A DNA stretch of 59,542 nucleotides from assembly GCA_030017475.1 (NCBI GenBank), contig JASEIO010000003.1, positions 1 to 59,542 of the forward strand, read 5' to 3'. Positions within the stretch are counted from its first letter, which is position 1; each line of letters begins with the position of its first letter. The translations under genes were made by a program, and so were the position numbers. The notes beneath the pieces were generated by a model. That model was not told where the DNA came from and searched no databases. It was given only the letters and a program-made list of their open reading frames with translations. The DNA comes from a bacterium. GTDB taxonomy: Bacteria > UBA9089 > JASEIO01. Below, one piece after another: positions 1-8,713 of the stretch.

Positions 1-86
1 TAAATTTGAAAAACTTGCAATCAGATTAACCCCTTGATTTGTGCAACGGTGCCCCTAAGATGTGGGTAAGTTTCAGCAAAAAAAAC

Positions 87-115
87 TTGACAATGTCCAT
101 TAAATATTGTAAAAT
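87..115 (+). promoter_or_regulatory. sigma70-type promoter for the Ig-repeat gene
   Basis: TTGACA at 87-92, a 17-bp spacer and TAAAAT at 110-115. The predicted transcription start is near 122, giving a 30-nt leader. A Shine-Dalgarno GGAAAGGA lies at 137-144, seven bases before the ATG at 152. Confidence 0.7.
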
Positions 116-151
116 ATATACATATGTCTGTATTTCGGAAAGGACTTAGAG

Positions 152-3142
152 ATGAAAAAGAGATGTGATTTTTATACTATATCCAACGAAGGAAAATCAA
201 TCTGCACTAAAATAGTAAGAAGAAATAATGAGGTTACTGAGGAACTGTGTAAAATCTGTCCAGTGCCAAAAGATAGATGTAAATATTTAAAATTCTCCTT
301 AAAGAAGACCACCTATTTTGAAGCCTTTGGTTTAGGTGGAAAGGGATCAGAGATTCAACTGGATGCTGCTATCTGCGATTTCAAAAAGGAACCCATATAT
401 GATTTTAGTAAATGTAATAATTGTGAACATTTTGAATCAGAGATTAAATCCTGGGAGATAGAAGGTGAGATGTTAAAAAAAGGATGGGGATTTTTGGTTT
501 ATGGATTGGGTGCGGATAAGGCCTCCAGTTTTTTAGAGATAGTTAAAATAGGAAGGGGGGATTCAATCTTTGACCCAGAGAGCCCTGAGACTAAAGAGAT
601 CGTAGAAAGGATTAAGGAAAATTTTGTTGTTAAAGAGGAGAAGGTTGTAGAAAGGATAGTAGAGGTAGAAAAGCCTGTAGAAAAGATAGTAGAAAAGGTT
701 CCCAAAATAGATGAATTTGGTAAAGTTGAAATTATTGGAGGTTCAGTTTCTGCTGATTCCACTGGAAATACTATAAACTTCATTTTTACTGCTGGAACTC
801 AGATGAAAGAAGGGGAGCTTAGTATAACTATACCAGATGGATGGTCTTCCCCTCAAAGTGAATTTAACGTAGCTGGATATATAACCATCTCCTCAACTGG
901 AGCGATCGGAAGTTATGTGCTTTCAGATAGAGAGATTACCATCCCTATTATAAAACTGGCAACTTCGGGTACAATAGTCGTTTCTTATATTAATGCTACG
1001 GCTCAGCATGAAGAAGGTGAGGCATTATTTAAAATAATGTCAAAGATAGATAAGGAGGGTAAACCTAAGCAATTGGAGGTACCTGGTATAATTGTCAATG
1101 CAAGGGATGGAAGTGGAAGATGTAGCTTAGATAAAGAAATTCTTATTACTGGAGTTATGGAAACATTGACTTTCACTTTTACCTCCCTTGGGAGAATGTC
1201 AGATGGAGAAATAGTTATACATTTACCTACTTCGGAATGGCCCAATCCTCAAGGCGAAGAACCTTCGAATGAAGGCTATGTAGATTTCTCTTCATCTGGC
1301 AAAATTGACCATTTAAGTTTTGAACCACAAAGAATCATTATCCCTATTATCCTTTTACAGGCTAATGATACAGTAGAGGTAAACTATTCAAATATCAAGA
1401 TTCCAGATCCACCTGGGGAGTTTTCCTTTATAATCAGTTCTCGCTCCAGCAGGACAGGTAGATTAAAAGAGTTAAGTGAGTCTCCAAAAGTTACTATAAT
1501 TGAGATGGTTGATGGTTCAGGGGTATGTGAAGTTTCAGGTTCTCCAGTATCAGCAGGTTCTTTGAATAATGAGTTAAGATTTATTTTTACTTCTACTTCT
1601 CCTATGAAAGATGGTACAGTTTCTATAACCATACCCCCTTTATGGTCTTCTCCTCAAGGTACAAAAACCAATTTACCAGGATTCATTACATGTAAGTCTA
1701 CTGGTAAAATTGGTCCTTCGTTAGAATTCTCTACTCAATCCGTATCTATTCCTGTCGTCGAATTAGCTAATGGGGATAAGATAGAAGTGGTATACTCTAA
1801 TGTTCAAGCTCCACCCAAGTCTTGTGAGGCTCGCTTTTTAGTGAAATCTAAGGCAAGTGTACGAGGTCATTTGAAGGAGATAGAAACACATCCAGTAGTT
1901 TGGGTTAATGCAAGAGACGGTGCTGGAGCTTGTACCATTTTGCCAAGAAGTCTTTCTGCAAAAAGTTCTGGAAATAAGATAACCATTATCTTTATAGCTT
2001 CTGGTAGAATGGATACTGGTGAAATATCGATTGAAATGCCAGATGGCTGGAGCTCTCCACAAGGAGAGTCTCAAACCCGGGAAGGTTATGTAACCTGTAC
2101 AACCGTTGATAAAGTAGGGGAATTGACTTTTAGTGATCAAAGGGTTAATATACCTATAATTAGTTTAAATGGAGGAGAAAGGATAATCTTAACCTATTCT
2201 AATGTTACGGTGCAGCCAACTCCATATCCTAATGTTACATTTGTGGTAGAATCTAAGGGAAGTGCGTCAGGGAATCTTCTTGAAATAGAAGAAAATCCTT
2301 GGGTTGCAGTTAACACCTTTGATGGTTCTGGCATATGTACAGTTACACCTACATGTGTATCTTCGGAAAGTTTAGTAGATAGATTAATCTTCTCTTTCAA
2401 ATCCACAGGGATTATGGATTCGGGCGCAATCAGTATCGAAACTCCAGATGGATGGTTTTCTCCACAAAATAGATCGGAAAGAGACCCTGGTTATACTGTT
2501 GCTACTGCCTTTGATGGAAAGGAGATTAGGAATTTGGAATTTTCTGAAAATAGGGTGGTGGTTCCTATTGATACCCTCGGAAAAAATCAAAAGATTAATG
2601 TAACATTTCAGAATGTAGTAATCCCAGAAACAAGAGGTCTATCCAAATTTGTAGTATATTCAAAGGCAAGCGAATCAGGGAAGTTGAAAGAGATAGGAAA
2701 AAGTCCAGAGATTATGGTAAATGTAAAAGATGGTTCAGGCCGATGTAGTGTAGACAAAGAAGAGGTGATTTCAGGAAGTAAGGGAAACACACTAATTTTC
2801 ACTTTTACTGCCGAAGGCACCATGAGTGGCGGTAGTATAAGAATGGTTATACCTAAAGATTGGTCACGTGCTCAGGGAGTGGATGAAGAAGGTGAAGGCT
2901 ATATTACCATTTCGTCAAGCGGTTCAACCTTAATCCCAACAATCCATAATCAATCAGAAGTAATTGATATACCAATTATCTATGCAGAGGACTCTGACAC
3001 GATAACTATAAAATATTCTAATGTTAAGGTACAACAAAGTACTGAATTGGTTAAGTTTAAAGTGGAATCTAAAGGAAGTCCAGAAGGAAACTTTAAAGAG
3101 ATAGAAGATAGTCCTACAATCAAGGTAGTAAAGAGTAAGTAA
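152..3142 (+). CDS. Cys-rich N-terminal domain plus six Ig-like repeats (unknown function)
   Basis: This is a 996-residue protein with a good ribosome site before its ATG. Residues 1-95 hold eight cysteines (5, 18, 33, 36, 43, 75, 88, 91), including two CX2C pairs, which could bind zinc or an Fe-S cluster. Residues about 158-184 form a Val/Glu/Lys-rich low-complexity linker. From about 190 to the end there are six repeats of about 135 residues. Each starts near a DGSGxC motif (about 318, 453, 588, 724, 860) and carries MxxGxISIxxPxxWSxPQ followed by GY. Repeats of this kind occur in bacterial surface proteins and probably fold as Ig-like beta-sandwiches; that is inference. No signal peptide is visible, which is odd for such repeats. 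The product could be exported by a non-Sec route, or the N-terminal domain could hold it in the cell. Confidence 0.75.
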   Translation: MKKRCDFYTISNEGKSICTKIVRRNNEVTEELCKICPVPKDRCKYLKFSLKKTTYFEAFGLGGKGSEIQLDAAICDFKKEPIYDFSKCNNCEHFESEIKSWEIEGEMLKKGWGFLVYGLGADKASSFLEIVKIGRGDSIFDPESPETKEIVERIKENFVVKEEKVVERIVEVEKPVEKIVEKVPKIDEFGKVEIIGGSVSADSTGNTINFIFTAGTQMKEGELSITIPDGWSSPQSEFNVAGYITISSTGAIGSYVLSDREITIPIIKLATSGTIVVSYINATAQHEEGEALFKIMSKIDKEGKPKQLEVPGIIVNARDGSGRCSLDKEILITGVMETLTFTFTSLGRMSDGEIVIHLPTSEWPNPQGEEPSNEGYVDFSSSGKIDHLSFEPQRIIIPIILLQANDTVEVNYSNIKIPDPPGEFSFIISSRSSRTGRLKELSESPKVTIIEMVDGSGVCEVSGSPVSAGSLNNELRFIFTSTSPMKDGTVSITIPPLWSSPQGTKTNLPGFITCKSTGKIGPSLEFSTQSVSIPVVELANGDKIEVVYSNVQAPPKSCEARFLVKSKASVRGHLKEIETHPVVWVNARDGAGACTILPRSLSAKSSGNKITIIFIASGRMDTGEISIEMPDGWSSPQGESQTREGYVTCTTVDKVGELTFSDQRVNIPIISLNGGERIILTYSNVTVQPTPYPNVTFVVESKGSASGNLLEIEENPWVAVNTFDGSGICTVTPTCVSSESLVDRLIFSFKSTGIMDSGAISIETPDGWFSPQNRSERDPGYTVATAFDGKEIRNLEFSENRVVVPIDTLGKNQKINVTFQNVVIPETRGLSKFVVYSKASESGKLKEIGKSPEIMVNVKDGSGRCSVDKEEVISGSKGNTLIFTFTAEGTMSGGSIRMVIPKDWSRAQGVDEEGEGYITISSSGSTLIPTIHNQSEVIDIPIIYAEDSDTITIKYSNVKVQQSTELVKFKVESKGSPEGNFKEIEDSPTIKVVKSK

Positions 3143-3358
3143 TAATGATTGATATTCATACTCTGTTCCTAATCCCTCAAATGTCCATTTTTGGCATGAA
3201 ACTCTCAGAGAATAGCTATCCTATTGTCTTCGTATTTCTCCTTTCATAATCCCTTCATCAACTGATAGAATAAGGGCTTATAGAATTTTTTATTAAAGAA
3301 AATAGGCATATTTTCCGTTATTAATAGAAAGGGTAATCCATGATCAAGGAATCTTATT

Positions 3359-4084
3359 ATGAAAGTAAGTTACTTTATGCTGTCTCAGTTCTCCCAATGT
3401 CCATTGAAGTATAAGTACTATTATATAGATAGGTTAGCAGAAAGATATAGGAAAACGAGACCTTATTTTAGTATGGGAAGTAGTATACATCAAGCATTAG
3501 AGGACTTCTTTAGAATTAGAGAAAAGAAGAAAAGGACACTTCAGAATCTTCACTATTTACTTAGAAAAAATTGGATTAGGGCAGGATATGGCACTCGGGA
3601 GAGAGAAAGAAAGTGGGGGCTGCGGGCGTTAGAGATGTTGACTAATTTCTATAATACCTATGATTGTCATATAACCCCTATTATGATAGAGAGAACATTT
3701 GAGGCAAAACTTGATGGACTTATACTTACTGGAAGGATTGATCGAGTAGATAAACTTAGGGGCGGGGGTTATGAAGTGATTGATTATAAAACAGGAAAAG
3801 GTCTATTAACTCAAGAAGAGAATTTGCAACTGATCTTTTATTCACTTGGACTTAAATATGCATATGGGATAGAGCCACGCATATTAACCTTTTACTTCTT
3901 ACAGAAAAACCAGAAAGTAAGTATTGTAAGAACCCCTGAACTAATTCGAGTTGGATTGAATAGGATTAAGGATATAGTGAATGAGATTAAATCAACCGAG
4001 GAATTTGAAGCAAGACCAAACAGATATTGTGCGATGTGTATTTTTAAGGGAATTTGTCCATATGGCATAAGGGCAAAGGGATAA
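3359..4084 (+). CDS. RecB/Cas4-like PD-(D/E)XK nuclease with Fe-S cysteines
   Basis: The 241-residue protein looks like a stand-alone RecB-family (PDDEXK_1) exonuclease domain. The motifs are GRIDRVD, then VIDYKTG (the D...DYK nuclease core), then a QLIFYSLG helix. Four cysteines (14, 224, 227, 233) are spaced like the Fe-S cluster of AddB and Cas4: one N-terminal, then CX2CX5C at the C-terminus. An AAGGA ribosome site lies 8 nt before the ATG. Such proteins trim or process DNA ends in repair. No cas gene, helicase or addA-like gene is near, so a CRISPR role is not supported. It is monocistronic and converges on the ECF genes. The family assignment is solid; the exact role is unknown. Confidence 0.85.
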   Translation: MKVSYFMLSQFSQCPLKYKYYYIDRLAERYRKTRPYFSMGSSIHQALEDFFRIREKKKRTLQNLHYLLRKNWIRAGYGTRERERKWGLRALEMLTNFYNTYDCHITPIMIERTFEAKLDGLILTGRIDRVDKLRGGGYEVIDYKTGKGLLTQEENLQLIFYSLGLKYAYGIEPRILTFYFLQKNQKVSIVRTPELIRVGLNRIKDIVNEIKSTEEFEARPNRYCAMCIFKGICPYGIRAKG

Positions 4085-4117
4085 AATGGGACATCATAGA
4101 ACCAATTGTATCTATGG

Positions 4118-4891
4118 CTAAAAGACCACTCCATACCCTATTATCCTAAGATAGATGGAGCCAATATTTAATGCCATTAACAACCCTATAACAAGATAAT
4201 CCTTTGCTCTCACTTTGAATTTAAGATAATATGTCCTCTTTTTGTCTACACCAAATCCCTTTCCTTCAAGGGACATAGAAAACCCTTCTACCTTTCTTAA
4301 GGCTACAGCAAAAATAGGGATTAATAAAGGGGCATACTTTCTTATCTTAGTAATTATACCACCTGTCTCCAAATCTAACCCCCTTGTGATTTGGGCCTCT
4401 TTAACTGTTTTGGCACTCCCTAACAATACAGGTACTAATCGGAACCCGAGAGAAAGCGAAAAACTGACTGGAAAGGGTAATCCCAATTTGTTTAATCCCC
4501 ATGTTACCTCTTCTACATTGGTGCATGAAAGAAAGATTAGTCCTGATATAACCATGGTAATTAATCTCATACCCATACCTAAGCCATATAGAAAAGACTC
4601 CTTGGATACAGAAAGAAACAAAAGATTAAAGACTGGGGATCCTATTTTTAAAAAAAGAGACCAAAGAACTGTACTAAATCCTGCTAAGAGCACTAAGAAG
4701 AAGGTAAATCTTTTTATATTAGCTAAAGAGCGGGATACAATGCCAATTATAATAACAAGTACTAATATAAAAAGTAAGTAAATTGGGTGATTAAAAATCA
4801 TCGCCTGAATAGATAGAAGGATTACCCCAATAATCTTGGTTATTGGATTGAGTCTATGCAAAAACGTATCCTTTTCTAAATAGAGATACAT
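4118..4891 (-). CDS. ecfT: ECF transporter membrane subunit EcfT (CbiQ family)
   Basis: This 257-residue integral membrane protein has several hydrophobic segments. It also has the cytoplasmic coupling-helix signature around KEAQITRGLDLETGG, matching the Ala-Arg-Gly type motif through which EcfT contacts the ATPases. It couples ATP hydrolysis by EcfA to a substrate-binding S-component. It lies 4 nt downstream of the ATPase gene on the same strand, so the two are co-transcribed. No S-component gene is in the window, so this is probably a shared (group II) module for vitamins or metals, with its substrate unassigned. Length and motifs fit the family well. Confidence 0.9.
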   Translation of the reverse strand: MYLYLEKDTFLHRLNPITKIIGVILLSIQAMIFNHPIYLLFILVLVIIIGIVSRSLANIKRFTFFLVLLAGFSTVLWSLFLKIGSPVFNLLFLSVSKESFLYGLGMGMRLITMVISGLIFLSCTNVEEVTWGLNKLGLPFPVSFSLSLGFRLVPVLLGSAKTVKEAQITRGLDLETGGIITKIRKYAPLLIPIFAVALRKVEGFSMSLEGKGFGVDKKRTYYLKFKVRAKDYLVIGLLMALNIGSIYLRIIGYGVVF

Positions 4892-4895
4892 GAAA

Positions 4896-6578
4896 TTATC
4901 TCCGTTCTGTGCAATATTTAAATTCCTCTATAGAAAGTAAGGTTTTTCCAAGTCTATTACTCAGTCTTACAATGTCTGGTGGGTATAGATTTGACCTTTC
5001 TAAAATATGCTCTTTGGAAAATACCTCTCTTGTAGTCCCATCAAGTATTATCTTGCCCTCATGGATTACTATGGATCGATGGGTATATTCTGCTACGATC
5101 CACATATTGTGGGTGATAATTATAATAGTAGTCCCTTCTTTATTGAGTCTTTCTAATAGTTTCATTATCTGTTTCTGTTCTGAATAGTCCAGTCCTGTTG
5201 TTGGTTCATCTAAGATCAAGATCTGCGGACGAGTTACTAAAACAGAAGCGATGGCTAATCTTTGACGCTCACCTTTTCCTAAGGAGAATGGATCCTCTCT
5301 TTCATATCCAAGAAGCCCAACCTCCTCTAATGCTTCATCTACCCGAGTGGAAATCTCCGATTCGGTATATCCAAAATTCCTTAGTGAAAAGGCTATCTCA
5401 TCTTTTACAGTATTTGAAAATATTTGATGATCAGGATTTTGAAATACATATCCAATCACTCTTGAAAGCTCTGATATTTTTTTGCCTTTGATGTTCTCTC
5501 CAAAGCACTTAACATCTCCCCGACTTCCTTTAAGTAAACCATTAAAATGTTTAGCCAAGGTTGTCTTTCCACTTCCATTTTGACCAACTAAAGCCACAAA
5601 TTCTCCTTCCCTTATCCTGAGACTTATTCCGTCTAATGCCTTTTGTCCTTCAGGATAGATATACTCCAAATCATTTACCTCAATAACTATCTTTCCGTAG
5701 CTCCTTTCTTTATCTTTATTTACGAGTCTTTTATATCTATCATCAAGTAGGATAAAATCCTTTTTGAATCTTTGAAGGGCTTTATCTATAGTTAAAGGGA
5801 GACTACGACTCCCTATTTTTTGGAAAAGGCGAGTCAATTGATGGGGTCTAATTCCATTTTCTTCTAAAAGAGAGGATCTTTTTAAAACATGCTTAGGGGT
5901 GTCTTCTAATACTATCCTTCCTTGTTTAACAATAATTATCCTATCAGCATCCAATACCTCCTCTATCTCATGAGTTACCATAATCAAGGTTGTACCTTCA
6001 TCCCGTAATATCTTTGCGAGTTTAAATATCTCCAATTTCCCCTTTGGATCTAAGTCAGTAGTAGCTTCATCCATTACCAAAATCCTTGGTTTAATGGATA
6101 AGATTGAGGCAATAGCTAATCTCTGTTTTTCTCCCCCGGATAGATTTGTGGGTGAGCGACCTTTAAATTCAATAAGATCGACTTTTTTTAAGCAATCATT
6201 GACCCTTTCATTGATTGTCTCTTTTGGTATGGAAAGATTTTCAGGGCCAAATGCTACCTCAAGCTCCACATTTGTAGAGAATAATTGATATTCAAAATCC
6301 TGAAAAACCAAACCAACCTTATCCGCTAAATCATAAACCCTTTTATTCTTTATATCTTCACCAAAAATTCTTATCTTCCCTGTTAATCTCCCCTTTCTGA
6401 ATCTTGGAACAAGTAGATTTAGGCATTGACAAAGGGTTGATTTTCCTGCGCCAGTCTCACCCATAATCACTACAAATTCACCTTCATTTACCAAAAGATT
6501 GATCTTATCCAAAACCTTTACATCTCCTCCTCCAAAATAGCTAAAACTCAAATTCTGAACCTCAATCGCATGCTTCAT
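4896..6578 (-). CDS. ecfA: fused double ATPase of an ECF transporter (EcfA-EcfA')
   Basis: The product has about 560 residues and two complete ABC ATPase domains. Domain 1 has Walker A GETGAGKS, signature LSGGEKQR and Walker B ILVMDEATTDLD. Domain 2 has Walker A GQNGSGKT, the divergent signature SLGKGERQR and Walker B ILILDEPTTGLD. The ORF is open upstream to 6614, but that ATG has no ribosome site. The ATG at 6578 follows GGTAGG by 9 nt and starts right at the first beta-strand, so it is preferred. It powers EcfT, encoded just downstream. In many bacteria the two ATPases are separate genes; here they are one chain. The first gene divergent from it is nfi, less than 90 bp away. Confidence 0.9.
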   Translation of the reverse strand: MKHAIEVQNLSFSYFGGGDVKVLDKINLLVNEGEFVVIMGETGAGKSTLCQCLNLLVPRFRKGRLTGKIRIFGEDIKNKRVYDLADKVGLVFQDFEYQLFSTNVELEVAFGPENLSIPKETINERVNDCLKKVDLIEFKGRSPTNLSGGEKQRLAIASILSIKPRILVMDEATTDLDPKGKLEIFKLAKILRDEGTTLIMVTHEIEEVLDADRIIIVKQGRIVLEDTPKHVLKRSSLLEENGIRPHQLTRLFQKIGSRSLPLTIDKALQRFKKDFILLDDRYKRLVNKDKERSYGKIVIEVNDLEYIYPEGQKALDGISLRIREGEFVALVGQNGSGKTTLAKHFNGLLKGSRGDVKCFGENIKGKKISELSRVIGYVFQNPDHQIFSNTVKDEIAFSLRNFGYTESEISTRVDEALEEVGLLGYEREDPFSLGKGERQRLAIASVLVTRPQILILDEPTTGLDYSEQKQIMKLLERLNKEGTTIIIITHNMWIVAEYTHRSIVIHEGKIILDGTTREVFSKEHILERSNLYPPDIVRLSNRLGKTLLSIEEFKYCTERR

Positions 6579-6621
6579 ACTAAAAAACCTACCATATTTC
6601 ATAAAAAAATTCAATAAAATC

Positions 6622-6650
6622 TTGCATGCTTAGATAAAGGATGTTAAACT
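6622..6650 (+). promoter_or_regulatory. possible promoter of nfi
   Basis: TTGCAT at 6622-6627, a 17-bp spacer and TAAACT at 6645-6650. Initiation would fall only a few bases before the ATG at 6660, giving an almost leaderless mRNA. This fits the absence of a clear Shine-Dalgarno sequence. Both boxes are only partial matches. Confidence 0.35.
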
Positions 6651-6659
6651 TGAGCCGAA

Positions 6660-7373
6660 ATGGATTATCAGAGGTTGCATCCATGGGAAGTTACTTATAA
6701 AGAAGCCAAGGATATTCAAAGGGGATTGAGAAACAGAATTGTATTGAGTTGTAATTTTTCAGAAATAGATTTAGTCGCTGGTGCTGATTGCTCCTATTCA
6801 AAAAGGGATCACTTGATGTATGGAGTGATTTGTGTACTAACCTACCCTGAACTTGAATTGATCGAGAAGGTGAAAGTAAGGGATGAAGTAAAATTTCCAT
6901 ATATCCCTGGATTATTGACCTTTAGGGAGGGGCCTTGTTTACTAAAGGCATGCGAAAGGTTGAAGAATGAACCAAGCTTAATTATCTTCGATGGGCAAGG
7001 AATAGCCCATCCCTGTGGCTTAGGTATAGCCACCCATTTGGGTATAGTTTTAGATAAACCTACTATTGGCTGTGCAAAATCTCCTCTTTTGGGTCAATAT
7101 AAAGAGCCAGTTAATAAAAAAGGTGCCTATTCCTATTTATATGAAAAAGGAAAGGTTGTTGGTATAGTATTAAGAACCCGCAAGAATGTGAAACCCGTAT
7201 TTGTCTCTCCTGGTTTTAAGATAGATTTTAAAAAGTCTATAGAAATCGTTTTAGCCTGCTGCAAAGGATATAGGTTACCTGAACCTTTAAGACTTGCTCA
7301 TCTTGTTTCAAAAAGAGACAGTAACTACTTAGCACACGAAATACATGAAAGACACGAAAAGGATAATAGATAA
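6660..7373 (+). CDS. nfi: endonuclease V
   Basis: This 237-residue protein is a good match to endonuclease V, which nicks DNA at deaminated bases such as hypoxanthine to start repair. Visible motifs are the first-strand acidic site (VAGADCSYSK), the conserved Tyr/Pro wedge region (FPYIPGLLTFREGP), the second acidic cluster (IIFDGQGIAHPCGLG) and the late SPGFKIDF block. The last 15 residues (after about 222) are not family-like. They are encoded by three 9-bp tandem units at 7334-7360 (His-Glu-Ile-His-Glu-Arg type), so the natural C-terminus was probably replaced or extended by repeat DNA. It is transcribed divergently from ecfA. Confidence 0.93.
   Translation: MDYQRLHPWEVTYKEAKDIQRGLRNRIVLSCNFSEIDLVAGADCSYSKRDHLMYGVICVLTYPELELIEKVKVRDEVKFPYIPGLLTFREGPCLLKACERLKNEPSLIIFDGQGIAHPCGLGIATHLGIVLDKPTIGCAKSPLLGQYKEPVNKKGAYSYLYEKGKVVGIVLRTRKNVKPVFVSPGFKIDFKKSIEIVLACCKGYRLPEPLRLAHLVSKRDSNYLAHEIHERHEKDNR
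7334..7360 (+). repeat. three 9-bp tandem units in the nfi 3' end
   Basis: The units are ACACGAAAT, ACATGAAAG and ACACGAAAA. They are translated in frame as the tail of endonuclease V. A similar 9-10 bp array ends nusB at 33403. Confidence 0.7.
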
Positions 7374-7376
7374 AAA

Positions 7377-7681
7377 TATTTCGTGCCTTGGGGAAAGATA
7401 GAGATATGGGGAATCCTTAAGGAGACTGCAAGAAGGCAGGAGGAGATTGCAAAAAGACAGGAGGAGACTGATATGTGGAAGGACTTGTTGCACCAAGTGT
7501 ATCACGAGCCCTGGCTTTAAGCCAAAGGTTTGGAAATAAAAGAAGGTTAACCTCTCCAAGGATAACATATACTAAGAAATGTTTTATATGTGATTATCGT
7601 CCTGCATGTGCTGGGATCTATATTGAATATTTACTGAATTTTGGAGATAGTGAAATTAAACCGGTAAAGATTGGGAGGTAA
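7377..7681 (+). pseudogene. gene debris: coiled-coil fragment and radical-SAM-like C-terminus
   Basis: Two incompatible frames are recognisable here. The first (about 7393-7520) encodes a Gln/Glu-rich coiled-coil stretch with the twice-repeated ARRQEE/AKRQEE pattern, then stops, with no good start. The second (GTG 7475 to 7681, 68 residues) ends in SPRITYTKKC followed by CX2CX5C-type cysteines (CFICDYRPAC) and a DSEIKPV tail. That resembles the auxiliary Fe-S C-terminus of radical SAM/SPASM proteins. No radical SAM core is left. The reading is two truncated genes, or a small protein of unknown function in the second frame. The ABC exporter genes follow directly. Confidence 0.45.
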
Positions 7682-7687
7682 TATTCA

Positions 7688-8713
7688 ATGATAATACTCA
7701 AAGATATCTCTAAGAATTTTAAGATACCTTTAAAGAAGGAAGGCTTAATTGGCGCTATTCAGGGTTTATTTACCAGAAAATACACACTTAAAGAAGCCGT
7801 AAAGTCAATCAGTTTTTGTATCCAACAAGGTGAGATGGTAGGACTAATAGGTCCAAACGGTGCTGGTAAATCAACGCTTATTAAAATCCTATCCGGAATT
7901 TTAGTCCCAGACAGTGGGGAGGTAGAAATTTTGGGATTTATACCTTATAGAGATAGAAAAAGGTACACTCAAAATATTGGTGTAGTCTTTGGACAACGAA
8001 GTCAATTATGGTGGGACCTACCAGTGTATGAGTCATATACCCTTCTAAAGAAAATATATCACATTGATACCGCTACTTTTAATAATAGATTAGAAGAATT
8101 CTCAGAATTGTTAGAGATTAAGAAATTGCTTCGTCAACCTGTAAGAACCTTAAGTCTTGGAGAGAAGATGCGGTGTGAATTAATAGCTTCACTTTTGCAC
8201 AATCCACAAGTGCTGTTTTTAGATGAACCCACTATTGCCCTGGATATAATAGCTAAACTAAAAATAAGGAATTTTATAACGGAGTGGAATAAAAAGAATA
8301 ATTGTACAGTAATCTTGACCACTCATGATTTATCAGATATTCAGGATATATGTAAAAGAATAATCATTATCAATGAAGGCAATATTGTCTTTGATGGAGA
8401 AATGGATACGATAATTAAAAGATTCAGTAATTTCAGAAGGTTGGTGGTGAGTTTCTCACAAGACAATATAAGCCCAGAAAGGATATTCCAATCTTTTAGT
8501 CGTGATGAAAAAGTCTCGCTCAGAGAATTAGAAATAGCAAAAGGGAATAATAATTCATATCTAATTAGATTCTCTGATACCAACAATTCAATAATTTCAT
8601 TGATAGATAATATCCTTAATAACTTTTCTGTCTATGATATAAAGATTCAAGAACCTTCAATTGAAATGATTATAAAGCTAATATATGAGAAAAAGGTGAA
8701 TCTAAGTTCATGA
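7688..8713 (+). CDS. ABC-2 exporter ATP-binding subunit
   Basis: This 341-residue ATPase of an ABC-2 type exporter has Walker A GPNGAGKST, the sequence FGQRSQLWWDLPV after the Q-loop (typical of the group paired with DUF990-type permeases), signature LSLGEKMRCE and Walker B VLFLDEPTIALD. The C-terminal 100 residues form the extra regulatory domain usual in this group. A GGGAGGTAA ribosome site precedes the ATG at 7688. The next gene overlaps by 4 nt (ATGATGG context), so ATPase and permeases are translationally coupled. Substrates of this family include drugs, lipids and peptides; the sequence does not decide which. Confidence 0.9.
   Translation: MIILKDISKNFKIPLKKEGLIGAIQGLFTRKYTLKEAVKSISFCIQQGEMVGLIGPNGAGKSTLIKILSGILVPDSGEVEILGFIPYRDRKRYTQNIGVVFGQRSQLWWDLPVYESYTLLKKIYHIDTATFNNRLEEFSELLEIKKLLRQPVRTLSLGEKMRCELIASLLHNPQVLFLDEPTIALDIIAKLKIRNFITEWNKKNNCTVILTTHDLSDIQDICKRIIIINEGNIVFDGEMDTIIKRFSNFRRLVVSFSQDNISPERIFQSFSRDEKVSLRELEIAKGNNNSYLIRFSDTNNSIISLIDNILNNFSVYDIKIQEPSIEMIIKLIYEKKVNLSS

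Noticed and set aside
3359-4084. Annotation as Cas4
   Set aside because: The nuclease and cysteine pattern fit, but no CRISPR array or other cas gene is in the window, so only the broader family is claimed.
4242-4781. 179-codon plus-strand ORF
   Set aside because: It lies wholly antisense to ecfT, whose motifs and composition are convincing; its own sequence resembles no family.
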